Source: Candidatus Ruminococcus avistercoris (GTDB lineage: Bacteria > Bacillota > Clostridia > Lachnospirales > Lachnospiraceae). From it: a stretch of 64,000 nt of DNA. The notes under the pieces were generated by a model, which had not been told where the DNA came from, searched no databases, and worked only from the letters and a program-made list of their open reading frames with translations. A program made the translations under genes and the position numbers. The stretch spans positions 1-64,000 of the forward strand of contig DWVJ01000035.1 in NCBI GenBank assembly GCA_019120315.1, read 5' to 3'. Shown piece after piece: positions 39,625-49,100 of the stretch. How positions within the stretch are numbered: position 1 is the first letter of the stretch; each line of letters starts with the position of its first letter.

Positions 39625-41061
39625 CTATTTCAGCAAATCTTTTTTCGCAGCTTCCATCAGTTTATTCACTTCTGCAGTGATTTCCGGTTTTACTTCCGGT
39701 ATTTCATCGTTTTTGATCAGTTCCATTGCACGGTCTGCTGCGTGCTCGGTAAGCGGTGTCTCGCCCATCTTGATCCAGTCGGCCCATACGCTGTCGAAGC
39801 CGATGGAAGGCTGGAAGATTTCTCCTGAGTACAGATGATCGATGGTATGTTCCTGCTCGAGGAAGGTTTCATTGTCATTTACCACGTATCCCAGAGCTTC
39901 GATGCCCAGTTCCTCTTCATTGATGGTGAAAGGCTTCTGAGATTTGCGGATCATAGCCATCATCTCATTATCCAGAACAAGCTGGCTTAAGGAGCAGCAC
40001 ATAACGCTGGCGGTGCTTCCGAAACCGGTGATCAGTGTGGCGCCTGCCAGTCCGGGCAGAAGCGCATTGATCATCTTTTCGTAGCCGGCCTGTTCGTCCA
40101 TTGCACAGCTGGTGCAGGACAAACCGTATACGTCGGACAGGAATCCGCAGTAATTTGCCAGCTGCACAGCCAATGCGCTGGAAATACCGGTCTCCGGAAG
40201 GCCCAGGATACTCTGGCTGTTCTTCATGTTGGCAAAGAATGTTCTGGAACCGTAGAACAGTACGCATTCCGGATTCATCAGGTAAGCTACGCAGGCAAAG
40301 GCCAGAATCTCAGCATGGGACTGGGCCACGGTACCGGCTACGGAAAGCGGCGAAGTCAGGCCTCCCATGGGAGCGGACAGGATACTGGTGGGAATACCGG
40401 CACGGATGATATATCCCATGGTATCGGTGATTTCCTTTGGCAGGAACAGAGGAGACTCCGGAGAGATGCCTACCATACCCATCGGATTGTGTGTCTGATC
40501 TTCTCCGCCGTAAATTTTAAACAGTTCGGCAATATATTTTGCATTGCTGGCGATAGAAATACCAGGGCCATAAATCGGTTTGTGAGAATACTGGAGCATA
40601 GTCGCCGTCTGCTGCAGCTGAGTAATCTCAGAGGGGACTTCACTGGGATAAATCAGAGCACAGGGAAGATCCAGTTCCGGGAGCTGATTCATGACACGAA
40701 CGGTGTCTATCAGGTCGGACAGAAGACCGTTGCGTCTTTTTCCGGTTTTCATATCGGCGATCCAGGGAGCGCCGCCTGTGCTGTGGACAAAGGTTTTGCC
40801 AATTTCCATTTCTTTTTTCATGCCGGTGACGGGGGAGGTCATGGTGACCTTTCCCTTCTGGGCTTTCAGCATCTCTTCGATCAGTGAGTCGCTGAAATAT
40901 ACACGGTCGTCTTTTTGCGTACAGCCATGTTCACAGAGCATATCGCGTACGGCGGGATCTTCTACCCGCATACCCAGTTTTTTCAGAATGTCAACGCCAT
41001 ACTGATGGAGTTTGGCAATTTCTTCATTGCTTACATAATTTAATCGTGGAATGTAGCTCAT
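39625..41061 (-). CDS. MttB-family (non-pyrrolysine) corrinoid methyltransferase
   Basis: A 478-residue protein of the trimethylamine methyltransferase superfamily: MSYIPRLNYVSNEEIAKLH, GGAPWIADMKTGKRR, AGTVAQSHAEILAFACVAY and LLPGLAGATLITGFGSTASV. No in-frame amber codon occurs, so it is not a pyrrolysine enzyme but one of the MtgB/MtpB/MtcB-like group that demethylates betaines or carnitine onto a corrinoid protein. The cognate corrinoid protein and second methyltransferase are absent here. ATG 41061 follows GGAGG; a near-consensus promoter drives it. Substrate unknown. Confidence 0.9.
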   Translation of the reverse strand: MSYIPRLNYVSNEEIAKLHQYGVDILKKLGMRVEDPAVRDMLCEHGCTQKDDRVYFSDSLIEEMLKAQKGKVTMTSPVTGMKKEMEIGKTFVHSTGGAPWIADMKTGKRRNGLLSDLIDTVRVMNQLPELDLPCALIYPSEVPSEITQLQQTATMLQYSHKPIYGPGISIASNAKYIAELFKIYGGEDQTHNPMGMVGISPESPLFLPKEITDTMGYIIRAGIPTSILSAPMGGLTSPLSVAGTVAQSHAEILAFACVAYLMNPECVLFYGSRTFFANMKNSQSILGLPETGISSALAVQLANYCGFLSDVYGLSCTSCAMDEQAGYEKMINALLPGLAGATLITGFGSTASVMCCSLSQLVLDNEMMAMIRKSQKPFTINEEELGIEALGYVVNDNETFLEQEHTIDHLYSGEIFQPSIGFDSVWADWIKMGETPLTEHAADRAMELIKNDEIPEVKPEITAEVNKLMEAAKKDLLK

Positions 41062-41152
41062 AAAAAAACCTCCCATTCTTGTTGAAATCTTCTTGAAACA
41101 TGTGTGGTTCGAAAAAAAATTTATGCAAAACAGCATTTTGTTGATTAGTCTC

Positions 41153-41181
41153 ATCATAACGTGTATGGGCAGCTTTGTCAA
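41153..41181 (-). promoter_or_regulatory. Near-consensus promoter of the MttB-like gene
   Basis: TTGACA (41181-41176) and TATGAT (41158-41153) with a 17-nt spacer, minus strand. So strong a promoter on a catabolic gene suggests repression, perhaps by the divergent XRE-cupin protein. Confidence 0.75.
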
Positions 41182-41269
41182 TAATGCGGTGAAAAAGGGA
41201 AAAATATTTTTATAATCATGAAAAATAGAAAAAGATTGTAAAAATTCAAAAGACAGGAAAAGTAATAGA

Positions 41270-41298
41270 TTTACATTTGCGGTTTCTTTCGTTATAAT
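41270..41298 (+). promoter_or_regulatory. Promoter of the XRE-cupin regulator
   Basis: TTTACA (41270-41275) and TATAAT (41293-41298) with a 17-nt spacer, 36 nt before the TTG start. Confidence 0.7.
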
Positions 41299-41334
41299 GG
41301 AAAAAAAGACAAAAAAGGAAGGGGAGAATAAGGA

Positions 41335-41904
41335 TTGGATAATCTGGATAAGATTGGTAGCAGTATTCGCAGCCTTCGAAAATCAAAGAAAATGACGCTG
41401 CAGCAGCTTGCGAAGGAAACAGGTCTTTCGACAGGGTATCTGAGCAATATTGAACGGAATATAACCAGCCCCACACTGATGAATATACAGAAAATATGCG
41501 ATGTGTTTGACAGCTCTCTTAGTGATCTGCTGGAAAGAAACGCAGAAGAGCGTATCGTAATCCGCAGAGAGGACCGGGAAGTCATCTTGGATGAAGAGCA
41601 GGATATCCGGATGGAAACTATTGATTTTGGTATCGAAAATCTCTCCTTTATCTATACGGAACTGCCAAGACAATCTGAAACCAGTGAGGAATGGTGGACT
41701 CACGAGTTCGGAGAAGTGGGCACGGTTCTGGAGGGGGAGTTGACGGTAAACATAGGCGGAGAAATTTTTGAACTGAAAGCCGGAGACACCATCTATGTAA
41801 AACCCCACACACGTCACTGTTACTATAATAAAAGTGAAACATCAAAAAGCGTGTCCTTTTGGACCCGATTCTGGGAAAAGACGCAGGACGGGCAGGAAAA
41901 CTGA
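41335..41904 (+). CDS. XRE-family regulator with C-terminal cupin domain
   Basis: A 189-residue regulator: Xre-type helix-turn-helix at about 7-62 (IRSLRKSKKMTLQQLAKETG, LSTGYLSNIERN) and a small-molecule-binding cupin at about 110-180 (GTVLEGELTVNIGGE, AGDTIYVKPHTRHCY). This architecture is common among regulators of amine, amino-acid and polyamine catabolism. The start is TTG 41335 after AAGGAAGGGGAG. It is divergent from the MttB-like gene and precedes the M24 peptidase and MFS genes, so it probably senses their substrate. Confidence 0.9.
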   Translation: MDNLDKIGSSIRSLRKSKKMTLQQLAKETGLSTGYLSNIERNITSPTLMNIQKICDVFDSSLSDLLERNAEERIVIRREDREVILDEEQDIRMETIDFGIENLSFIYTELPRQSETSEEWWTHEFGEVGTVLEGELTVNIGGEIFELKAGDTIYVKPHTRHCYYNKSETSKSVSFWTRFWEKTQDGQEN

Positions 41905-41925
41905 TATAATTCTGCGAGAAAAGAA

Positions 41926-41955
41926 AGCCGTGATTCGATTCACGGCTCTTTTTTT
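41926..41955 (+). terminator. Terminator of the XRE-cupin gene
   Basis: AGCCGTGA and TCACGGCT form a perfect 8-bp stem around TTCGAT, followed by a C and seven T. Confidence 0.85.
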
Positions 41956-42105
41956 GCCCATGTTTGTCGTTGGGTGAATTCATGCATGTGATACAATCGA
42001 TAAGATTATTTATATATGAAAAATCATTGTTAAATTTCATAAGAAAAAAAGGAGAGAGCTTATGATGATTTTTTGATCTGTGGTAAAATTGATCGGGGAA
42101 AGTGG

Positions 42106-42134
42106 TTGAAAAAAACAGATTAGTGTGATATTAT
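42106..42134 (+). promoter_or_regulatory. Promoter of the M24 peptidase-MFS genes
   Basis: TTGAAA (42106-42111) and TATTAT (42129-42134) with 17 nt between, in an AT-rich 286-nt intergenic region. Confidence 0.6.
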
Positions 42135-42190
42135 AACAAAAAAGAATCATGTGTGTGAAAAAAATTGTTGAAATTTAATAAGGAGAGAAA

Positions 42191-43288
42191 ATGAAGGAAT
42201 TAAGAGAAAGACAGTTAAAAGCATGTGAAGCATTGAAAAATGCAGGAATCGACAAAGCCATCATCGGCGATCCCATGTCCATCAATTACCTGACAGGAAT
42301 CCATATCATTCCTTATGAAAGATATTACGGCCTGGTGCTGGATGCCAAAACTCAGGAACTGATCATGGTGAACCCCAGTGTGGATACGGGCTGTATGAAA
42401 GGTACCGTTCCGGAGAGAACGTATCTGGATGAAAACGGCCCCGGCGACATCGTCCGTGAAGTGGTGGGAAGCTGCAAAAAACTGGCTGTGGAAAAGAAGT
42501 ATTTCTCCATGAGCGTGGGAGAAATGTTCGCTTCTTTGGACTGTGAGATCGTGGATCTTGGCGACTGTATCGCGCGCCTTAGAATGTACAAGGATGAGGC
42601 GGAAGTGGAGACGATGCAGTTTGCCGCAAAGATTGTGGATGAGGCCATCGCCTATGTGTCTGACAAGATCAAACCGGGCATGACGGAAAAAGAACTGAAC
42701 ATGATGCTGTACAGTTATATGGCCGGCTATCAGGGATTCATCACCGATGAATTTATCATCCTGGTTCTGGCGGCGGCCAATTCCGCCAATCCCCACGGGG
42801 CCAGCGGTGATTACGCGTTCCAGGAGGGCGATATCGTGCTGATGGATTTCTGCGCGTACTACAATTATTACTGGTCAGATATTACCCGTTGTCTGTTTGT
42901 GGGCAAAGTGGGCAATCCCAAACTGGCTGAAATCTATGATATCGTACTGAAGGCAAACCTGACGGCCATTGCGGCTGTAAAACCGGGTGTGAAGGCAAAA
43001 GATATTGACAAGGCCGCCAGAGATGTGATCACGGAGGCGGGATATGGAGAACTGTTCCTGCACAGAACCGGTCACGGTCTGGGCTTGAGCGTTCATGAAG
43101 AGCCGTACATCACTTCCGTCAATGAACTGGTTCTGGAAGAGGGCATGACCTTTACCATCGAGCCGGGAATCTACATCGAAGGTGTGGGCGGCGTCAGAAT
43201 CGAGGACGATATTCTGGTAACAAAAGACGGCTGCCGGATTCTGACTTCCAGATCCAAGAGGCTGGAGGATCAGATCGTAAAAATCTGA
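42191..43288 (+). CDS. M24-family metallopeptidase (Xaa-Pro peptidase/creatinase-like)
   Basis: A 365-residue protein with a creatinase N-domain (about 1-125) and a pita-bread catalytic domain. Metal ligands are seen as Asp in VLMDFCAYYNYYWSDITRCL (two), His in HRTGHGLGLSVHEEP, Glu in FTIEPGIYIEG and Glu in GVRIEDDILV. It may be an aminopeptidase P or a C-N hydrolase of the creatinase type; next to an MttB-like methyltransferase and an MFS carrier, hydrolysis of a methylated amine or proline-betaine-like compound is a plausible inference. Confidence 0.85.
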   Translation: MKELRERQLKACEALKNAGIDKAIIGDPMSINYLTGIHIIPYERYYGLVLDAKTQELIMVNPSVDTGCMKGTVPERTYLDENGPGDIVREVVGSCKKLAVEKKYFSMSVGEMFASLDCEIVDLGDCIARLRMYKDEAEVETMQFAAKIVDEAIAYVSDKIKPGMTEKELNMMLYSYMAGYQGFITDEFIILVLAAANSANPHGASGDYAFQEGDIVLMDFCAYYNYYWSDITRCLFVGKVGNPKLAEIYDIVLKANLTAIAAVKPGVKAKDIDKAARDVITEAGYGELFLHRTGHGLGLSVHEEPYITSVNELVLEEGMTFTIEPGIYIEGVGGVRIEDDILVTKDGCRILTSRSKRLEDQIVKI

Positions 43289-43322
43289 TATGGAACCGGA
43301 CGTATGAGAAAGGAGCTATAAC

Positions 43323-44591
43323 ATGGCTGTTGCAAAACAGGAAGGAAAACTGAAGAAAAATATAATAACACTATTGATTCTGATTATTTCAGGCGCGATG
43401 GTTTATGCATTGCCCTATTTCAGAAGCTACTATTACGATGCATTCGTGGAATGTTTCAATCTGACCGATACCCAGATGGGCGCGCTGGGAAGCGCATACG
43501 GAAGCTTTGCGGTGATCGCTTACTTCCTGGGCGGCTTCTGTGCAGACCGCTGGCCGGCTAAAAAGCTGCTGACCCTGTCTCTGGTATCCACCGGTGTCAT
43601 GGGATTGATTCTGCTGCTTCGTCCACCTTACTGGGGACTGTTCGTCATTCACGCGCTGTGGGGCATTACCTCCATCCTGACCTTCTGGAACGCGCTGGTA
43701 AAAGCCCTTCGTTCCATCGCTTCTTCTTCCGAACAGGGCCGTGTGTTCGGTCTGTTTGAAGGAGGCCGCGGAATCACCAACATGGTGCAGTCAGCGCTGA
43801 TCCTGGCCCTGTTCGGTGTGGTATCCAACAACGTGTCCACCAGTGCCGGACTGAATGCGGTTATCATCGCTTATTCCGTGGTAACCATCCTGCTGGGCCT
43901 TCTGGTATGGATCTTCTACAAAGAAGGAGAGTTCAAACGGGAAGTCAAAGCGCTGGTCAATGTACCGGAACTGAAACGTGTACTGAAGATGTCCACCACA
44001 TGGCTTCACGTGCTGATCATCTTCTGCTCCTACGCAATGTGCTGCAGCTATTTCTATATCACACCTTATACCACAGAGGTATTCGGAGCGACAGCGGTAA
44101 TCGGCGCCGCGATGGGTTACTTTTCACAGTATGCCCGTCCCATCGGCTGTTTTGTATCCGGTTTTGCCGCTGATAAGATCGGTTCTTCCAAAGTCTGCGC
44201 CATCGCTTACGTGATTATGATCATCGGTATGCTGGGCATCATCCTGACGCCGGGCAAAGCTTCCCTGATCTGGCTGCTGCTGGTGGCATGTGCCGCTGTG
44301 TATGCGTCCATGTATGCCTGCCAGTCCATGCATTTTGCCATCATGGAAGAGGGAGACTATCCGGAAGAAACCACAGGTACGGCTACCGCTATCCTGACTC
44401 CCCTTGGTTACAGTGTGGAAGCGATCGCTCCGCTGGTTGCAGGTATGTGTCTGGACAGATGGGCGGGAGCGCAAGGTTATAAAGTATTCTTCGTGATCCT
44501 GACGATCACAGCCTGTGTCGGTTTGGTGGCTACGCTGCTTTGGATGGCAAAAACCAAAGACAGACGCAAAGAAATACTTGCGAAGAAATAA
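43323..44591 (+). CDS. MFS transporter
   Basis: A 422-residue, 12-helix major facilitator: N-terminal SGAMVYALPYFRSYYYDAF, an A-motif-like stretch GGFCADRWPAKKLLT between helices 2 and 3, EGGRGITNMVQSALILALF in the middle and TATAILTPLGYSVEAIAPLV in the second half. The sequence style resembles NarK/hexose-phosphate-like importers. It begins 34 nt after the M24 peptidase, suggesting co-transcription and a common substrate. Confidence 0.85.
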   Translation: MAVAKQEGKLKKNIITLLILIISGAMVYALPYFRSYYYDAFVECFNLTDTQMGALGSAYGSFAVIAYFLGGFCADRWPAKKLLTLSLVSTGVMGLILLLRPPYWGLFVIHALWGITSILTFWNALVKALRSIASSSEQGRVFGLFEGGRGITNMVQSALILALFGVVSNNVSTSAGLNAVIIAYSVVTILLGLLVWIFYKEGEFKREVKALVNVPELKRVLKMSTTWLHVLIIFCSYAMCCSYFYITPYTTEVFGATAVIGAAMGYFSQYARPIGCFVSGFAADKIGSSKVCAIAYVIMIIGMLGIILTPGKASLIWLLLVACAAVYASMYACQSMHFAIMEEGDYPEETTGTATAILTPLGYSVEAIAPLVAGMCLDRWAGAQGYKVFFVILTITACVGLVATLLWMAKTKDRRKEILAKK

Positions 44592-44626
44592 TACATATGA
44601 TAAAAATAACATAAGAACACAAAGAG

Positions 44627-44665
44627 AAAAGGGATTGCTGCAAAAAATGCGGCAATTCCTTTTTG
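44627..44665 (+). terminator. Terminator after the MFS gene
   Basis: AAAAGGGATTGCTGCA pairs with TGCGGCAATTCCTTTT with G-T wobbles, followed by T. Confidence 0.65.
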
Positions 44666-44700
44666 ACGCAGTCCGATTCGAAAATGTGGGAGGGCAGGCG

Positions 44701-45483
44701 ATGGACAGTTATAACAGAAGAGTGCTGGATCTGGCCATGGGCGCGGGAAAAATTCTGCTGCAAAGCGGCGCGGAGATATTCCGTGTGGAGGAAACCATCC
44801 GGCGGATCTCAAGACATTACGGGGTGGAGAACAGCAATGCTTTCGTGCTCAGCAACGGTATATTTCTGACAGGACAGGATCAGATGGGAGAGATGTATGC
44901 TTATGTAAAGCATATTCCCATCAGCGGGACACAGCTGAATAAAGTGGATGCGGTAAACCGGCTTTCCAGGGAGATCGAGCAGGGACTTGATCTGGAACTG
45001 GCGGAAAAGAAGCTGCGTCATATCAAAACGATGCCGGGAAAGAAGCCGCTGACCCTTGTGAATGCCTCGGCAGTGGGGGCCGGCGCTTTCTGCTATATCA
45101 TCGGCGGAATGGCCGGCGACTGTCTGGCGGCGGTTCTGGCCGGCGGCATCGTCGGCTTATATCAGATCCTGATGGGGCGGAGAAAGAAAGCCACATCGAA
45201 ACTGGCTTTGAATCTTGTGGGGGCTTTTCTGGCCACGGCGTTAAGTCTGTTGTTTTACCGTCTTCGGATTGGATTGGATTACCGGGCTATCACGGTAGGC
45301 GCCATCATGCCCATGCTTCCCGGCGTTTCTTTTGTCACTTCCATTCGGGAACTGGCCAACGGAGATTACATCGCCGGAACGATTCGTCTGCTGGACACAC
45401 TGCTTGTGACAGCTGGCATCGCCATGGGCGTGGGTCTGTTTTATATACTCTATTATGAAATAACCGGAGGGTATATGTTATGA
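44701..45483 (+). CDS. Threonine/serine exporter, ThrE N-part (DUF1212)
   Basis: A 260-residue protein: a cytosolic N-domain (LDLAMGAGKILLQSGAEIFRVEETIRRI and NAFVLSNGIFLTG) and membrane helices beginning near residue 120 (VGAGAFCYIIGGMAGDCLAAVLAGG, IMPMLPGVSFVTSIREL). It represents the larger half of ThrE-like exporters, which is split in Firmicutes. ATG 44701 follows GGGAGG, downstream of the MFS terminator. Its end overlaps the partner start by 4 nt. Confidence 0.85.
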   Translation: MDSYNRRVLDLAMGAGKILLQSGAEIFRVEETIRRISRHYGVENSNAFVLSNGIFLTGQDQMGEMYAYVKHIPISGTQLNKVDAVNRLSREIEQGLDLELAEKKLRHIKTMPGKKPLTLVNASAVGAGAFCYIIGGMAGDCLAAVLAGGIVGLYQILMGRRKKATSKLALNLVGAFLATALSLLFYRLRIGLDYRAITVGAIMPMLPGVSFVTSIRELANGDYIAGTIRLLDTLLVTAGIAMGVGLFYILYYEITGGYML

Positions 45484-45980
45484 TGGTAGATGCGCTGATT
45501 CAGTTTGTGGCGGCTTTTTTCGGCACCATTGCTTTTTCTGTGATCTTTTTTGTTCCCCGGGAGCACTATCTGGGCTGTGGAATGATCGGGGGACTGGGCT
45601 GGCTTTTTTACTGGTGCCTTACGGCTCATCTGGGGTTGTCCTATCTGGGCGGAACTTTTTTCGCAGCGGTTTTTGTGGTGCTGCTCTCCAGAATATGCGG
45701 CGTGGCGGTTAAGTGCCCCGCCACGGTGTTTCTGTCTCCCGGTATCTTCCCTTTGGTTCCCGGAGTCGGAATCTACTGGACCGTTTACTCCATGATTATC
45801 GGAGAGATGGAGCAAAGCTCCTCTTATGGACGGCAGACCATCGGAACTGCCATCGCCATCGTGCTTGCGATTATATTTGTGTTTGAGATCCCCCAGCCAT
45901 GGATCGGAGCCATCGGCAGGAAAGTGGCGGTAAAAGAAAGAAAAAGAAAAGAAAAAGAACTTCCGGATGAAGAGGAATGA
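45480..45980 (+). CDS. Threonine/serine exporter, ThrE C-part (DUF3815)
   Basis: A 166-residue protein with about four to five membrane helices (FFGTIAFSVIFFVP, FLSPGIFPLVPGVGIYWTVYSMI), the second half of a split ThrE exporter. It starts by overlap (ATGATG) with the N-part gene, so both subunits are made together. The charged tail KERKRKEKELPDEEE is cytosolic. The gene's last codons form one arm of a terminator. Confidence 0.85.
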   Translation: MMVDALIQFVAAFFGTIAFSVIFFVPREHYLGCGMIGGLGWLFYWCLTAHLGLSYLGGTFFAAVFVVLLSRICGVAVKCPATVFLSPGIFPLVPGVGIYWTVYSMIIGEMEQSSSYGRQTIGTAIAIVLAIIFVFEIPQPWIGAIGRKVAVKERKRKEKELPDEEE

Positions 45981-46001
45981 TATCCTTCATCCGGATTTTT
46001 T
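45962..46001 (+). terminator. Terminator overlapping the ThrE C-part stop codon
   Basis: TCCGGATGAA (45962-45971) pairs with TTCATCCGGA (45986-45995), followed by TTTTTT. The left arm is coding sequence. Confidence 0.8.
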
Positions 46002-46059
46002 CAGTATAAATAATTTGAATTAACGATAAAAAATTTCTATTAGTCATAATAGATTTTTC

Positions 46060-46089
46060 TTACCAATTTCGTCGAAAAAAATGTATAAT
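46060..46089 (+). promoter_or_regulatory. Promoter overlapping a false upstream ATG
   Basis: TATAAT at 46084-46089 with TTACCA (46060-46065) 18 nt upstream. The -10 box includes the A and T of an in-frame ATG at 46088, which therefore cannot be the start of the mRNA's gene. Confidence 0.6.
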
Positions 46090-46129
46090 GGGGGATGCCA
46101 AAATAAGTGAGAAAGAACGAAGGATAAAG

Positions 46130-49100
46130 ATGACGGACATCATAAAAAATACAGAAAGCAAAAAAATACGAACAGTAGGGATAGATATCGGTTCCACCAC
46201 CACAAAGATGGCGGTGCTGGATACGCAGAAGAACGAGGTGCAATACAGCGCTTACCGAAGGCATCACGCGGATCAGGCGGGCAGTGTTGTCCGTATGATG
46301 GAAGAACTGGAAAGTCAGTTTCCGAAAGAAGAGTTTTACTTCTCTTTGACAGGATCCGGAGCAAAACCCATCGCGGAAGCTTTAAAGATCCCATTTGTGC
46401 AGGAAGTAGCCGCCAATGCGGAAGCTTTAAAAAGCAGATACCGCAGAGTGGGAAGCGCCATCGAGCTGGGCGGACAGGATGCAAAAATGATTTTTTTCAG
46501 GACGGCCAGCGACGGCGCGCTGCAGGTGGCGGATATGCGCATGAACGGCAGCTGCGCCGGCGGGACGGGAGCCTTCATCGATGAGATTGCTTCCCTGCTG
46601 AAGGTCCCGGTACAGGACTTCAACGCGCTGGCAGAGCAGGGAACCTGCGTCTATGACATTTCCGGCCGCTGCGGCGTCTATGCCAAGACAGATATTCAGC
46701 CTCTGTTAAACCAGGGTGTGGCGAAAGCCGATCTGGCGCTTTCGGCCTTTCACGCCATAGCGAAACAGACCATAGGAGGACTGGCCCAGGGCCTTACCAT
46801 TACCAAACCGGTGGCTTTTGAAGGGGGTCCCTTGACTTTTAATCCTGCTTTGATCCGTGTGTTTGCCCAGCGTCTGGAGCTGACGCAGGAGGAGATCCTG
46901 ATCCCGCCCCATCCGGAACTGATGGTGGCCTACGGAGCGGCGGTGATGGCAGAGCGTATGTTTGAGGGAGAAAGCGTCCCCCTTTCGCCGGCTCTGGTCC
47001 GACAGGAAATAAGAGAAAGGAAAATCGGAGACAAAGATAGCGGCGGTAAGGATGCGAAGCCTTTTTTTGTGTCGGAAGAAGAAAAACGGGAATTTGAAAT
47101 GCGTCACGGCAAATTGCCATTGCGGTGGAAAAAACCTGAGGCAGGGGAGGAGGTCTGCGCTTACCTTGGCATCGATTCCGGAAGTACGACGACAAAGTTT
47201 GTGTTGATGGATGACAGGGAAGAGATCCTGGGATCCTTTTACGCGCCCAACGAAGGGGAGCCGCTGCAGGTGGCGAAGAGGGCGCTGATAAAGATCCGCG
47301 ACCAATATCGCCAGGCAGGCGCCAGACTTAAGATTCTGGCAGCAGGGACGACCGGTTACGGGGAGATGCTCTTTGCCAGGGCTTTTCAGGCCGAGTATCA
47401 CACCGTGGAAACGGTGGCTCATGCCAGAGCGGCGGAAAAATACGTGAAGGATGTTTCTTTTATCCTGGATATCGGCGGACAGGACATGAAAGCCATGTGG
47501 CTGGATGGAGGGATTATCACCAACATCCTGGTGAACGAAGCATGTTCCTCCGGATGCGGATCTTTTCTGGAAAACTTTGCTTCATCACTGAATATTCCCA
47601 CAGCAAAGATTGCAGAGGCTGCTTTTTCTTCAGCCCATCCTGCGGCGCTGGGCAGCCGGTGTACGGTGTTTATGAACAGCAGCATCATCACGGAGCAGCG
47701 GAACGGAAAAGGACCCCAGGATATCATGGCAGGACTTTGCCGGTCTATTATCGAAAACGTTTTCACCAAGGTGGTGCGCCTTTCCAACCTGGATTCCCTG
47801 GGGGAACGGATCGTGGTGCAGGGCGGAACTTTTGAGAACGATGCCGTACTGAGGGCTATGGAAGAGTATACGGGAAGAAAGGTGACCCGGGCTCCCTATC
47901 CGGGACTGATGGGAGCCATCGGGGCGGCGCTGCTTACCAGGGAGCAGTATCAGAAAAATCCGGGGAACCGGACATTTATGGATCTGAATGAGCTGGAGAG
48001 CTTTTCCTATCATCAGGAAGCCAACGCTCCCTGCCCCTTTTGTACCAATCACTGTAAGCGGACGATCCTGACATTTTCCAACGGGAATTCCTGGATTACC
48101 AATAACCGCTGCGAGCGGGGCGAAATCCTGGGAGATCCCAAAGACACAAAGGTGAAAAAGCAGCTGAAGGATACGGTGGCGCGGGCGACTTCCGTGCCGA
48201 ATCTGTACCGGGTGAGAGAAAAGCTGCTGTTTCGGAAATACTCCTGTCCGGAACCGGCAAAGACAAGAGATATCACCATCGGGCTTCCCCGCGTGCTGGC
48301 ATTCTGGGAGACGATGCCTTTCTGGCGGACGTTTCTTCGGGCGCTAGGTTTTCGGGTGATCGTCTCTGATGTCAGCACCAGGCGGATTTACGAAAGCGGC
48401 CTTTCCGCCGTCACTTCAGATACCGTATGTTTTCCGGCCAAGCTGGTACACGGACATATCCGCAACCTGGTGCAAAAAGGGGTGGACCGGATTTTTATGC
48501 CCTCTGTGACCACAGTGCCCTCGGAGAATCAGGAGAAGACAAGCCAGTCCATGTGCGCGGTGGTAAAAGGGTATCCTCTGGTGGTGGGCAATTCGGACCA
48601 TCCCCAAAAACAGTGGGGAATCCCTTACGATGCGCCGCTGTTCCACTGGTACACGAAAGAGGATCAGGAACGTCAGCTGAAAGAATATATGAAAGCCAGA
48701 TTTCAGATCCCGGAAGAAGAGACGGCAATTGCCGTCGCGGCCGGGAACCGGGCGCAGGAAGTATTCCGCAGAGAGCTTAAGGAGCGGGGCAGAAAAATTC
48801 TAAACGAGGTAAAGCGGGAAGGAAAATTTGCAGTGGTTCTGGCCTCCCGCCCCTATCAGAATGATACGCTGGTCAATCATGAACTTCCGGAAATTTTCAC
48901 CGGCATGGGAATCCCTGTGCTGACGGCGGATTCTCTGCCGGAGGAGGAGAACGTGGACTTAAGCTGCAGCCGTTTGGATATCGTCAATAATTTCCACGCA
49001 AGGATGCTTTCTTCCGCCGTCCTGACAGCCAGGGAAAGCGCACTGGAATACGTTCAGATCGTCAGTTTTGGCTGCGGCCATGACGCCTACCTTTCCGATG

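Noticed and set aside
39625-41061. Pyrrolysine-type MttB with readthrough amber codon
   Set aside because: The frame is uninterrupted from start to stop, so no amber-encoded residue is present.
46088-46129. Upstream ATG giving a 14-residue longer giant fusion protein
   Set aside because: This ATG lies in the -10 box of the promoter; the ATG at 46130 has a ribosome binding site.
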